NCBI RefSeq assembly: GCF_023630175.1
Contig: NZ_JALLIN010000010.1
Span: forward strand, 100,665 to 164,664
From: Streptomyces cellostaticus
GTDB taxonomy: Bacteria; Actinomycetota; Actinomycetes; Streptomycetales; Streptomycetaceae
Direction: 5' to 3'
Length of the DNA: 64,000 nucleotides
The position numbers were made by a program, and so were the translations under genes. Position 1 is the first letter of the stretch. Each line of letters starts with the position of its first letter. A model generated the notes under the pieces. That model had not been told where the DNA came from and made no database searches. It saw nothing but the letters and a program-made list of their open reading frames with translations. Positions 39,845 to 46,911 of the stretch are shown piece by piece.

Positions 39845-40816
39845 ATGCAGCCACGCAACATGTCCATGAGCGGCGTCGTCGACCTCGCCGCGGTGAAGGC
39901 GGCCCAGGAGGCCAAGGCCAAGGCCGAGCAGACGCGCGCCGAAGCCGCCCGGCAGGGCGGCGCGGGGGCCGTCTCCCCGGCCGACCTCGTCATCGACGTC
40001 GATGAAGCCGGATTCGAGCGGGAAGTCCTGCAACGGTCCGCCGAAGTGCCGGTCGTCATCGACTTCTGGGCCGAGTGGTGTCAGCCCTGCAAGCAGCTGA
40101 GCCCGGTCCTGGAGCGACTGGCCGTCGAGTACAACGGGCGGATCGTGCTCGCCAAGATCGACGTCGACGCCAACCAGATGCTGATGCAGCAGTTCGGGGT
40201 CCAGGGGATTCCGGCCGTCTTCGCCGTCGTCGCGGGGCAGGCGCTGCCCCTCTTCCAGGGCGCGGCCGGCGAACAGCAGATCCGGGAGACCCTGGACCAG
40301 CTCGTGCAGGTGGCGGAGCAGCGCTTCGGGCTGACCGGCCTGAGCGTCGACGCGGACGCCGAGCCGGGCGCCGGGGCGCCGCAGGAGGTGCCGGCGGGGC
40401 CGCACGACGCCCTCCTCGAGGCCGCCGTGCAGGCGCTCGACGCGGGCGACCTGGACGGGGCCGTCCAGGCGTACCGGGACGTGCTGAGCGACGCCCCGGG
40501 CAACATGGAGGCCAAACTGGGCCTCGCGCAGGCGGAGTTGCTGCGGCGGGTGCAGGGCATGGACCCGCAGCGGGTGCGCGCGGAGGCCGCCGGCAAGCCG
40601 GGCGACGTGGACGCGCAGATCGCGGCCGCCGACCTGGACCTGGTGGGCGGCCATGTCGACGACGCCTTCGGGCGGCTGATCGACACCGTGGCGCGCACGG
40701 CGGGTGACGACCGGGACGCGGCGCGGCGCCGGCTGCTGGAGCTGTTCGAGGTCGTGGGACCCGAGGATCCCCGGGTGGTCGGGGCCCGACGGGCCCTGGC
40801 CCGGGCTCTGTTCTGA
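39845..40816 (+). CDS. thioredoxin-TPR co-chaperone (YbbN/CnoX-like)
   Basis: This 323-residue protein has an N-terminal linker, a thioredoxin domain (about 45-155) with active site WCQPC (Cys79, Cys82) and the cis-Pro loop GVQGIPAVFAVV, and a C-terminal tetratricopeptide region (about 200-320, ALDAGDLDGAVQAYRDVLSD and following). The layout is that of YbbN/CnoX holdase-like proteins, but with a canonical CxxC pair that many YbbN proteins lack. ATG 39845 (MQPRNMSMSGVVDLAAVKAA) is chosen over 39743, which lies in promoter sequence. Confidence 0.9.
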   Translation: MQPRNMSMSGVVDLAAVKAAQEAKAKAEQTRAEAARQGGAGAVSPADLVIDVDEAGFEREVLQRSAEVPVVIDFWAEWCQPCKQLSPVLERLAVEYNGRIVLAKIDVDANQMLMQQFGVQGIPAVFAVVAGQALPLFQGAAGEQQIRETLDQLVQVAEQRFGLTGLSVDADAEPGAGAPQEVPAGPHDALLEAAVQALDAGDLDGAVQAYRDVLSDAPGNMEAKLGLAQAELLRRVQGMDPQRVRAEAAGKPGDVDAQIAAADLDLVGGHVDDAFGRLIDTVARTAGDDRDAARRRLLELFEVVGPEDPRVVGARRALARALF

Positions 40817-40828
40817 CCAGTCGCTAAA

Positions 40829-40853
40829 CACCCCGGCATGTGATGCCGGGGTG
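40829..40853 (+). terminator. terminator after the thioredoxin-TPR gene
   Basis: The arms CACCCCGGCAT (40829-40839) and ATGCCGGGGTG (40843-40853) are perfectly complementary, with a 3-nt loop, and are followed by AAAAATT. The hairpin lies 12 nt after the stop codon. Confidence 0.72.
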
Positions 40854-40878
40854 AAAAATTCGCCTACAAGGCGTCAGG

Positions 40879-40974
40879 GCGGCCGCACTTTGCCAAAACT
40901 TGGCAATTGCGGCCGCTGTTACTCGGAGTAAATCAACGCCGTTGATCTGTCTGGTTTCGTCCAGGGATCAACGG
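40879..40974 (+). other. cluster of mutually exclusive RNA hairpins
   Basis: The first hairpin pairs GCGGCCGC (40879-40886) with GCGGCCGC (40909-40916), and TTGCCA (40890-40895) pairs with TGGCAA (40901-40906) inside it. Further on, ATCAAC (40932-40937) can pair with GTTGAT (40941-40946). Alternatively, CCGTTGATC (40939-40947) can pair with GATCAACGG (40966-40974), with an inner CTGG/CCAG stem. The last two share the same GTTGAT, so only one forms at a time. This lies in the 620-bp gene-free region 40817-41438. It could be an attenuator or a small RNA. Confidence 0.5.
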
Positions 40975-41046
40975 CTTTGCTCCGCCCCTCGTCGACACCC
41001 AGCGTCGCCCTTCTGGGTCGCCGGGCCGTTCTTCGGTTATCCGGCC

Positions 41047-41062
41047 GTTACTAGCGAGTAAC
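41047..41062. promoter_or_regulatory. GTTACT-N4-AGTAAC palindrome upstream of the DUF6230 operon
   Basis: GTTACT (41047-41052) and AGTAAC (41057-41062) form a perfect palindrome. A related smaller one, TTACT-CGG-AGTAA, lies at 40919-40931. Their half-site TTACT/AGTAA also occurs in the icmA palindrome, though the spacing differs. The remaining sequence 41063-41438 shows no gene; a very good ribosome-binding site AAGGAGG (41429-41434) precedes the next gene. Confidence 0.4.
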
Positions 41063-41438
41063 GAACCCCCTTGTGTCCGGGCCGAGAATGCACCACGATC
41101 GGCGACGCTCGGTCCAATCCCGCACCCCCGGCAGCCGGTCGGGTCGAGGGAGACTCTGGGTCCCCACCGGGCAGAGCCGGCGGCAGTGGCGCCGGCTCTA
41201 GGGCAGGGGGGTCTTCGCCGTACGGCGAAGCCTGTCCAGAAGGTTGTGCGTGATGCGTGTCAGGCGCGACCAGTGGTTGTCGCTCGGGGGTGATCGCCGG
41301 TGGTTCGGGCGCGGTTCGTGCCTGATGAGTACGGGCGCTCTCCTTTCCGAGGACGTAGCACTTCTCCCATCCCTGCCTGGCTGAGCCGCCGATTGGGGCG
41401 AGTCGGGCCAGGAGATGTACGTCCGAGAAGGAGGAAAT

Positions 41439-42092
41439 ATGGAGTCCCAGGTGCGTGGCGGGACCAGATGGAAGCGGTTCGCTGTGGTCATGGTGCCCAG
41501 CGTCGCCGCCACGGCAGCGATAGGTGTCGCCCTGGCGCAGGGTGCTCTCGCTGCTTCGTTCAGCGTTTCGGGGCAGTCGTTCAAGGTGACGGCGAAGTCG
41601 CTCCACGGCGAGGGCTTCGCGCAGTACGGGGCCCTCGACGAGGGCTACACCATGACCGGCCAGAAGACGCTCCACCCGGTCGCGGTCTCGGCCTTCAAGA
41701 GCGCGACCATCCAGAAGATGTGCCAGTCGGTCGTCACCCCTGACCTCCCGGTCATCGGTGACGTGACGCTCCGCCTCGAGGCGGGCAACAGCTCCGACAA
41801 GAGCAAGCAGGTCGAGGCCGACCGCCTGTACATCGACGTCGAGGACCTGCAGGCCGACGCCGTCTTCCACAACATCGACATCGGTGTTGCCGCCAAGGAC
41901 GCCAGCAAGGGTCCGGGCATGAAGGGGAACGGCGAGCAGGCCAACCCGTTCGGCTTCGCCCAGCAGGCGGACTCGGCGGACCTGACCGACGTGAAGCAGA
42001 CGGCGTGGGCGACCACCGCCGGAACCTTCAAGCTCAGCGGTCTGCACATGTCGCTGCGCAAGGGCAGCGGCGCAGGGATCGAGTGCTACTGA
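41439..42092 (+). CDS. DUF6230 family secreted/cell-surface protein
   Basis: This 217-residue protein begins MESQVRGGTRWKRFAVVMVP and has an N-terminal signal or membrane anchor (VVMVPSVAATAAIGVALAQG). A beta-rich domain follows (ASFSVSGQSFKVTAKSLHGE, LYIDVEDLQADAVFHNIDIG) and ends GTFKLSGLHMSLRKGSGAGI-ECY. It has sometimes been annotated as a cholesterol esterase without evidence; I see no serine-hydrolase motif. It heads a three-gene operon with DUF6114 and a repeat-rich secreted protein, typical of Actinobacteria. Confidence 0.85.
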   Translation: MESQVRGGTRWKRFAVVMVPSVAATAAIGVALAQGALAASFSVSGQSFKVTAKSLHGEGFAQYGALDEGYTMTGQKTLHPVAVSAFKSATIQKMCQSVVTPDLPVIGDVTLRLEAGNSSDKSKQVEADRLYIDVEDLQADAVFHNIDIGVAAKDASKGPGMKGNGEQANPFGFAQQADSADLTDVKQTAWATTAGTFKLSGLHMSLRKGSGAGIECY

Positions 42093-42102
42093 GCACTCAC
42101 TG

Positions 42103-42135
42103 ACGGGCGGGGGAGCCGGTGGCGCCCCCGCCCGT
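42103..42135 (+). terminator. hairpin between the DUF6230 and DUF6114 genes
   Basis: The arms ACGGGCGGGGG (42103-42113) and CCCCCGCCCGT (42125-42135) are perfectly complementary with an 11-nt loop. The next gene begins 75 nt downstream on the same strand, so the hairpin probably reduces rather than abolishes downstream expression. Confidence 0.6.
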
Positions 42136-42209
42136 CCACACTCCGGCCGCGTCTTCACGCGCGGCGCACATCACCACCACAGCAACGCCGCACCAGGGAG
42201 CTGTTTTCC

Positions 42210-42767
42210 ATGAGCGCCGAGACTCCTGCTGCCGACCCCGGCCAGTTCACCCGCCGGAGGCTGCAGTTCCGCGCCTGGCGGGGCACCCGGCCGTTCTGGG
42301 CCGGCCTCCTCGTCTTGCTCAGCGGCTTTCCGATCATGTACTTCCCGTACGCGCATCTCCAGGTCGGTCACCTGACGCTGGCGATGTCGACGACCGCGGG
42401 GGCCGGATCGCTGATCATCGGCGTGCTGCTCGTCGTACTCGGCGTCAGCCTCTGGTTCCAGAAGCACGTACGGACCTTCGCGGGCGTCGCCGCGATCCTG
42501 CTCGGGCTCGTGTCCCTGCCGGTGTCCAACTTCGGCGGCTTCATCGTCGGCTTCCTGCTCGCCCTCGTCGGCGGTGCGATGGCCGTGTCGTGGGCGCCGG
42601 GTGTACCGGCCGCGCCGGAGAGCGCGCCGGAGACCGGAACGGGGCAGGCGGCCGCTTCCGGGTCCTGGCTGGAAAAGGACTCGGACGCGGGCACCGTGAA
42701 CGAGTCGAACGACCTGTCGGGAACGAGCCCGGCCAACGGGGCGAACGGGAGGCACAGTGCCGGCTGA
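42210..42767 (+). CDS. DUF6114 family integral membrane protein
   Basis: This 185-residue protein has about four transmembrane helices (FWAGLLVLLSGFPIMYFPYA, GAGSLIIGVLLVVLGVSLWF, FAGVAAILLGLVSLPVSNFG, FIVGFLLALVGGAMAVSW) and a hydrophilic Gly/Ser/Asn tail. It is the partner of the DUF6230 protein in many actinomycetes. It overlaps the next gene by 11 nt. A role in displaying or exporting the operon's secreted proteins is inference. Confidence 0.87.
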   Translation: MSAETPAADPGQFTRRRLQFRAWRGTRPFWAGLLVLLSGFPIMYFPYAHLQVGHLTLAMSTTAGAGSLIIGVLLVVLGVSLWFQKHVRTFAGVAAILLGLVSLPVSNFGGFIVGFLLALVGGAMAVSWAPGVPAAPESAPETGTGQAAASGSWLEKDSDAGTVNESNDLSGTSPANGANGRHSAG

Positions 42768-44073
42768 CGAGGTGACCCACGGGGCCGATGTGGTGGACGG
42801 GTCCCGTGCTAGAACCGGTCCCCGCCACGCGGCACCCAGGCGGCCGCTGTTCACCAGGTTCCACATGCCCGCCGGCAAGGCGATCGCCTCCGTGGCGATG
42901 CCCACCGCCGTCATCGTGGGCATGGGCTTCACCTCGACGCTCGCCCTCGCCGACAACAACGGCGGGACGACGTCGAACAGCCAGAAGGCCGCGGAGTACC
43001 AGGACTGCGTGGACGCGCTGCAGGACTCCGAGAAGGCCTCCGACTCGCCCTCGCCGTCCCCCAGCGAGTCCACGGACAAGGAGACGCCGACCCCCACGGC
43101 GTCCGCCGGGAGCGCGGACGAGCAGGCCTCGGGCAAGAGCTCCTCGCCGGATTCAGGTTCCGACGAGAAGTCCGCCCCCGAGCCCTCGGCGACGTCCGGC
43201 TCCTCCGACCCGGCTCCGGACTCCGGCTCCGGGCCCGACGGGGACACGGCGACGCCGTCCCCGTCGGCGACCGAGAGCGGCGGCGGTGTGCTGGGCACCC
43301 TCGGCGACACGCTCGGTGACATCCTCACCGGTGGCAGCGAGGACTCCGGCGCGTCCGCGAGCCCGGAGCCGTCCGCGTCGCCGTCGGCGGACTCGTCCTC
43401 GCCCGGCTCCACCGGCGCCGACAGCGAGACCGGCACCGTGAAGGACACCGTCGAGAAGACGACCAAGACCGTCACGGACACCGTCGAGGACACCACCGAC
43501 AAGGCCTCCGAGGCGGCCGAGGACACCACGCGGGCGGTCGAGGACGCGGCCGAGTCGGCCACGCCCAGCCCGTCCGCGAGCTCCACGACGTCCCCCGACG
43601 ACTGCCCGGCGGCCACGGACGCCGAGGGCGGCGTCGACAACAAGGTGCCGGTGGCCGACGACCCCTGGTACCTGGACGCCAGCTCGCTCACCCTGAAGGG
43701 CGCCGACTACCAGGGCATAGTCGAGGTCAGGACCGCCAACGGCACCACCAAGAAGGTGCTGAAGTACGTCATCTCGAATGGCACGGACATCGGCGACCTG
43801 CACCAGACGGTGAAGGACAAGCAGGCCGGCAAGACGTACCACGTACAGGCGGCCAAGGGCTCGAAGTCCACCATCACCGGCGGTGACACGGTGATGTACA
43901 CCGAGAGCATCTCCGGCAACCTGCTGGGGCTGATCCCGGTCACGTTCAGCCCGGACAACCCGCCCCCGCTGAACATCCCGCTGATCTACTTCACCAAGGT
44001 CCACGTCGTCCAGGCGGCCCAGTTCGGTGGCAATCTGCACGTGCCCGGCATGCACGTCTACACCACCGACTGA
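42757..44073 (+). CDS. secreted protein with Ser/Pro/Asp-rich and amphipathic repeat regions
   Basis: This 438-residue protein starts at GTG 42757. A basic N-terminus and a hydrophobic export segment (about 39-65, AIASVAMPTAVIVGMGFTST) are followed by a disordered Ser/Pro/Asp/Glu region (about 85-225). An amphipathic threonine/valine/lysine/glutamate repeat comes next (about 227-265, VKDTVEKTTKTVTDTVEDTT and onwards). A folded beta-rich C-terminal domain (about 290-438) ends HVVQAAQFGGNLHVPGMHVY. It has sometimes been labelled hydrogenase expression protein HypF, which the sequence does not support. It is probably a wall-spanning surface protein. Confidence 0.8.
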   Translation: MPADEVTHGADVVDGSRARTGPRHAAPRRPLFTRFHMPAGKAIASVAMPTAVIVGMGFTSTLALADNNGGTTSNSQKAAEYQDCVDALQDSEKASDSPSPSPSESTDKETPTPTASAGSADEQASGKSSSPDSGSDEKSAPEPSATSGSSDPAPDSGSGPDGDTATPSPSATESGGGVLGTLGDTLGDILTGGSEDSGASASPEPSASPSADSSSPGSTGADSETGTVKDTVEKTTKTVTDTVEDTTDKASEAAEDTTRAVEDAAESATPSPSASSTTSPDDCPAATDAEGGVDNKVPVADDPWYLDASSLTLKGADYQGIVEVRTANGTTKKVLKYVISNGTDIGDLHQTVKDKQAGKTYHVQAAKGSKSTITGGDTVMYTESISGNLLGLIPVTFSPDNPPPLNIPLIYFTKVHVVQAAQFGGNLHVPGMHVYTTD

Positions 44074-44110
44074 GCCTGCACACAAGCCCGTTCGGGAGCC
44101 GCGCACAGAG

Positions 44111-44145
44111 CTGAGGGCGCCCCCTGCCACAGGGGGCGCCCTCAG
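44111..44145. terminator. bidirectional terminator between the DUF6230 operon and pyk
   Basis: A perfect 16-bp stem (arms CTGAGGGCGCCCCCTG at 44111-44126 and CAGGGGGCGCCCTCAG at 44130-44145) has a 3-nt loop and lies between two convergent genes. Confidence 0.82.
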
Positions 44146-44172
44146 TGCGTGCCGCGACTCCCGGCGTGCCGG

Positions 44173-45600
44173 TCAGTCGCCCTGGCTGCCCAGGTGGTGC
44201 ACCCGGACCATGTTGGTGGTGCCGGGGACGCCGGGGGGCGAGCCCGCGGTGATGATCATCGTGTCGCCGGGGCTGAAGCGGCCCAGCTTGGCCAGCTCCT
44301 GGTCCACCATGTCGACCATCTCGTCGGTGCTGTTGACGAACGGCACGATGTGGGACTCCACGCCCCAGCTCAGCGTGAGCTGGTTGCGGGTGCCCTCGTC
44401 GGTGGTGAAGGCCAGGATCGGCTGGGACGCGCGGTAGCGGGACAGGCGGCGGGCGGTGTCACCGGACTTGGTGAAGGCGATCAGGCCCCGGCCGCCGAGG
44501 AAGTCGGCGATCTCGGCGGCGGCGCGGGCCACCGAACCGCCCTGCGTGCGCGGCTTCTTGCCCGGGACCAGGGGCTGCAGGCCCTTGGCGAGCAGCTCCT
44601 CCTCGGCCGCGCTGACGATCTTCGACATGGTCTTGACGGTCTCGACCGGGTAGGCGCCCACCGAGGACTCCGCCGACAGCATGACCGCGTCCGCGCCGTC
44701 CAGGATCGCGTTGGCCACGTCGGAGGCCTCGGCGCGGGTCGGGCGGGAGTTGGTGATCATCGACTCCATCATCTGGGTCGCGACGATCACCGGCTTGGCG
44801 TTGCGCCGGCACAGCTCGATCAGGCGCTTCTGGACCATCGGGACCTTCTCGAGCGGGTACTCGACGGCCAGGTCGCCGCGGGCCACCATCACACCGTCGA
44901 ACGCCATCACGACGTCCGCCATGTTCTCGACCGCCTGCGGCTTCTCCACCTTGGCGATCACCGGGACCCGGCGGCCCTCCTCGTCCATCACCCGGTGCAC
45001 GTCGCCGACGTCCTTGGCGTCCCGGACGAAGGAGAGCGCGACCATGTCGCAGCCCATGCGGAGCGCGAAGCGCAGGTCCTCCACGTCCTTCTCGGACAGC
45101 GCGGGCACGTTCACGGCCGTGCCGGGCAGGTTGATGCCCTTGTGGTCGGAGACCACACCGCCCTCGATGACGACCGTCCGCACCCGGGGACCCTCGACGT
45201 CCAGGACCTTCAGCTCGACGTTGCCGTCGTTGATCAGGATCTGGTCGTCGCGCGAGACGTCGCCCGGCAGGCCCTTGTAGGTCGTCCCGCAGATCTGCTT
45301 GTCGCCCGGGACGTCCTCGGTGGTGATGACGAACTCGTCCCCCCGCTCGAGTTCGACCGGGCCCTCGGCGAAGGTCTCCAGGCGGATCTTCGGGCCCTGC
45401 AGGTCGGCGAGGACACCGATGGCCCGGCCGGTCTCCTTGGACGCGGCCCGGACGCGGTCGTACCGCGCCTGGTGCTCGGCCTGGGAGCCGTGGCTGAAGT
45501 TGAAACGGGCCACGTTCATACCCGCCTCGATCATGGCGACGAGCATCTCGTGGGAGTCGACCGCGGGGCCGAGAGTACAGACGATTTTCGAACGGCGCAT
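44173..45600 (-). CDS. pyk2: pyruvate kinase
   Basis: This 475-residue glycolytic enzyme makes pyruvate and ATP from phosphoenolpyruvate and ADP. The start MRRSKIVCTLGPAVDSHEML, the GMNVARFNFSHGSQAEHQAR segment, the catalytic MVARGDLAVEYPLEKVPMVQ and the ATQMMESMITNSRPTRAEAS motifs are all present. The length is standard. It follows pta and ackA on the same strand, but has its own promoter and no ribosome-binding site, so it is probably translated from a leaderless message. S. coelicolor has two pyruvate kinases; this position corresponds to pyk2 as I recall. Confidence 0.96.
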   Translation of the reverse strand: MRRSKIVCTLGPAVDSHEMLVAMIEAGMNVARFNFSHGSQAEHQARYDRVRAASKETGRAIGVLADLQGPKIRLETFAEGPVELERGDEFVITTEDVPGDKQICGTTYKGLPGDVSRDDQILINDGNVELKVLDVEGPRVRTVVIEGGVVSDHKGINLPGTAVNVPALSEKDVEDLRFALRMGCDMVALSFVRDAKDVGDVHRVMDEEGRRVPVIAKVEKPQAVENMADVVMAFDGVMVARGDLAVEYPLEKVPMVQKRLIELCRRNAKPVIVATQMMESMITNSRPTRAEASDVANAILDGADAVMLSAESSVGAYPVETVKTMSKIVSAAEEELLAKGLQPLVPGKKPRTQGGSVARAAAEIADFLGGRGLIAFTKSGDTARRLSRYRASQPILAFTTDEGTRNQLTLSWGVESHIVPFVNSTDEMVDMVDQELAKLGRFSPGDTMIITAGSPPGVPGTTNMVRVHHLGSQGD

Positions 45601-45606
45601 GGGGCG

Positions 45607-45640
45607 ATCCTATCGGTTTGTTTCGCTGCGGAATATTCCG
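45607..45640 (-). promoter_or_regulatory. leaderless promoter and 12-bp palindrome upstream of pyk
   Basis: On the minus strand TAGGAT (45612-45607) is a consensus -10 that ends 6 nt before the ATG at 45600, so transcription would begin at or near the A of the ATG. No Shine-Dalgarno sequence is present. A perfect 12-bp palindrome CGGAATATTCCG (45629-45640) covers the expected -35 position and could be an operator. Confidence 0.6.
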
Positions 45641-45699
45641 TCTGGCGGAAGATACAAATGGGCGGTCATGCGCTCAGGCGTGTTACTCAGGTGTATTGC

Positions 45700-46911
45700 T
45701 CAGCTCTTCTTTCCGACCAGCTCGTAGGTCTGTGTCGCGATCTCCAGTTCCTCGTCGGTCGGCACCACCGCGACCGCCACCCGGGCGGACGGCGGCGAGA
45801 TCAGCCGCGGCCCACCACCGCGTACCGCGTTCAGCCCGCCGTCGACCGCCAGGCCCAGCGGCTCCAGACCGGCGACGGCCGCCTCGCGCACCGGCGCCGC
45901 GTTCTCGCCGACCCCGGCCGTGAACGCGACCGCGTCCACCCGGCCGAGCACCGCGAAATAGGCGCCGATGTACTTCTTGAGCCGGTGAATGTAAATGTCG
46001 AAGGCGAGGGCGGCCTCGTCGTCGCCCTCGTCGATCCGGCGGCGGATCTCCCGCATGTCATTGTCCCCGCACAGGCCGAACAGACCGCTCCTCTTGTTGA
46101 GAAGACTGTCGATCTCGTCCATGGACATTCCGCCGACACGAGCCAAATGGAAGATGACGGCCGGGTCCAGATCGCCGGATCGCGTCCCCATCACCAGACC
46201 CTCCAGAGGCGTCAGCCCCATCGAGGTGTCCACGCACCGCCCCTTCGCTACCGCGGACGCCGAGGCGCCGTTGCCGAGGTGCAGCACGATGACGTTCACC
46301 TCCGAGGGGTCCTTGCCCAGCAGCCGCGCGGTCCGGCGGGAGACGTAGGCGTGCGAGGTGCCGTGGAACCCGTAGCGGCGGATGCGGTGCCGGTCGGCGA
46401 GCTTCGGGTCGATCGCGTAGCGCGCGGCGGACTCCGGCATCGTCGTGTGGAAGGCCGTGTCGAAGACGGCCACCTGGGGCAGGTCCGGGCGCAGCGCCGT
46501 CGCCGTGCGGATGCCGGTCAGGTTGGCCGGGTTGTGCAGTGGCGCGACCGGGATCAGGCGCTCGATCTCGGTGAGCACCGCTTCGTCGATCACGGTCGGC
46601 TCGGTGAAGAACATGCCGCCGTGCACCACCCGGTGCCCGATCGCGGCCAGCTCCGGCGAGTCCAGGCCCACGCCGTCCCGGGACAGCTCCTCGGCGACCG
46701 CCTTCAGCGCCGCGTCGTGGTCGGCGATCGGCCCGGTCTGCTCCCGGGTCTCGCCGCTCGTCGCGCAGGTGTGCTCCAGCCGCGAGGTCTGCTCGCCGAT
46801 CCGCTCGACCAGCCCCACCGCGAGCCGGCTGCTGTCCCGCATGTCCAGCAACTGGTACTTCACCGACGAGGAGCCGGAGTTGAGGACGAGGACTCGGGTG
46901 GGGGAGGTCAC
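45700..46911 (-). CDS. ackA: acetate kinase
   Basis: This 403-residue enzyme makes ATP and acetate from acetyl phosphate and ADP. The N-terminal VLVLNSGSSSVKYQLLDMRD, GHRVVHGGMFFTEPTVIDEA, FDTAFHTTMPESAARYAIDP, YGFHGTSHAYVSRRTARLLG and the C-terminal TAGVGENAAPVREAA are the family motifs. The GTG at 46911 overlaps the pta stop (GTGA), so translation is coupled to pta. I rejected the very long upstream open frame as antisense/out-of-frame noise over pta. Confidence 0.96.
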   Translation of the reverse strand: MTSPTRVLVLNSGSSSVKYQLLDMRDSSRLAVGLVERIGEQTSRLEHTCATSGETREQTGPIADHDAALKAVAEELSRDGVGLDSPELAAIGHRVVHGGMFFTEPTVIDEAVLTEIERLIPVAPLHNPANLTGIRTATALRPDLPQVAVFDTAFHTTMPESAARYAIDPKLADRHRIRRYGFHGTSHAYVSRRTARLLGKDPSEVNVIVLHLGNGASASAVAKGRCVDTSMGLTPLEGLVMGTRSGDLDPAVIFHLARVGGMSMDEIDSLLNKRSGLFGLCGDNDMREIRRRIDEGDDEAALAFDIYIHRLKKYIGAYFAVLGRVDAVAFTAGVGENAAPVREAAVAGLEPLGLAVDGGLNAVRGGGPRLISPPSARVAVAVVPTDEELEIATQTYELVGKKS

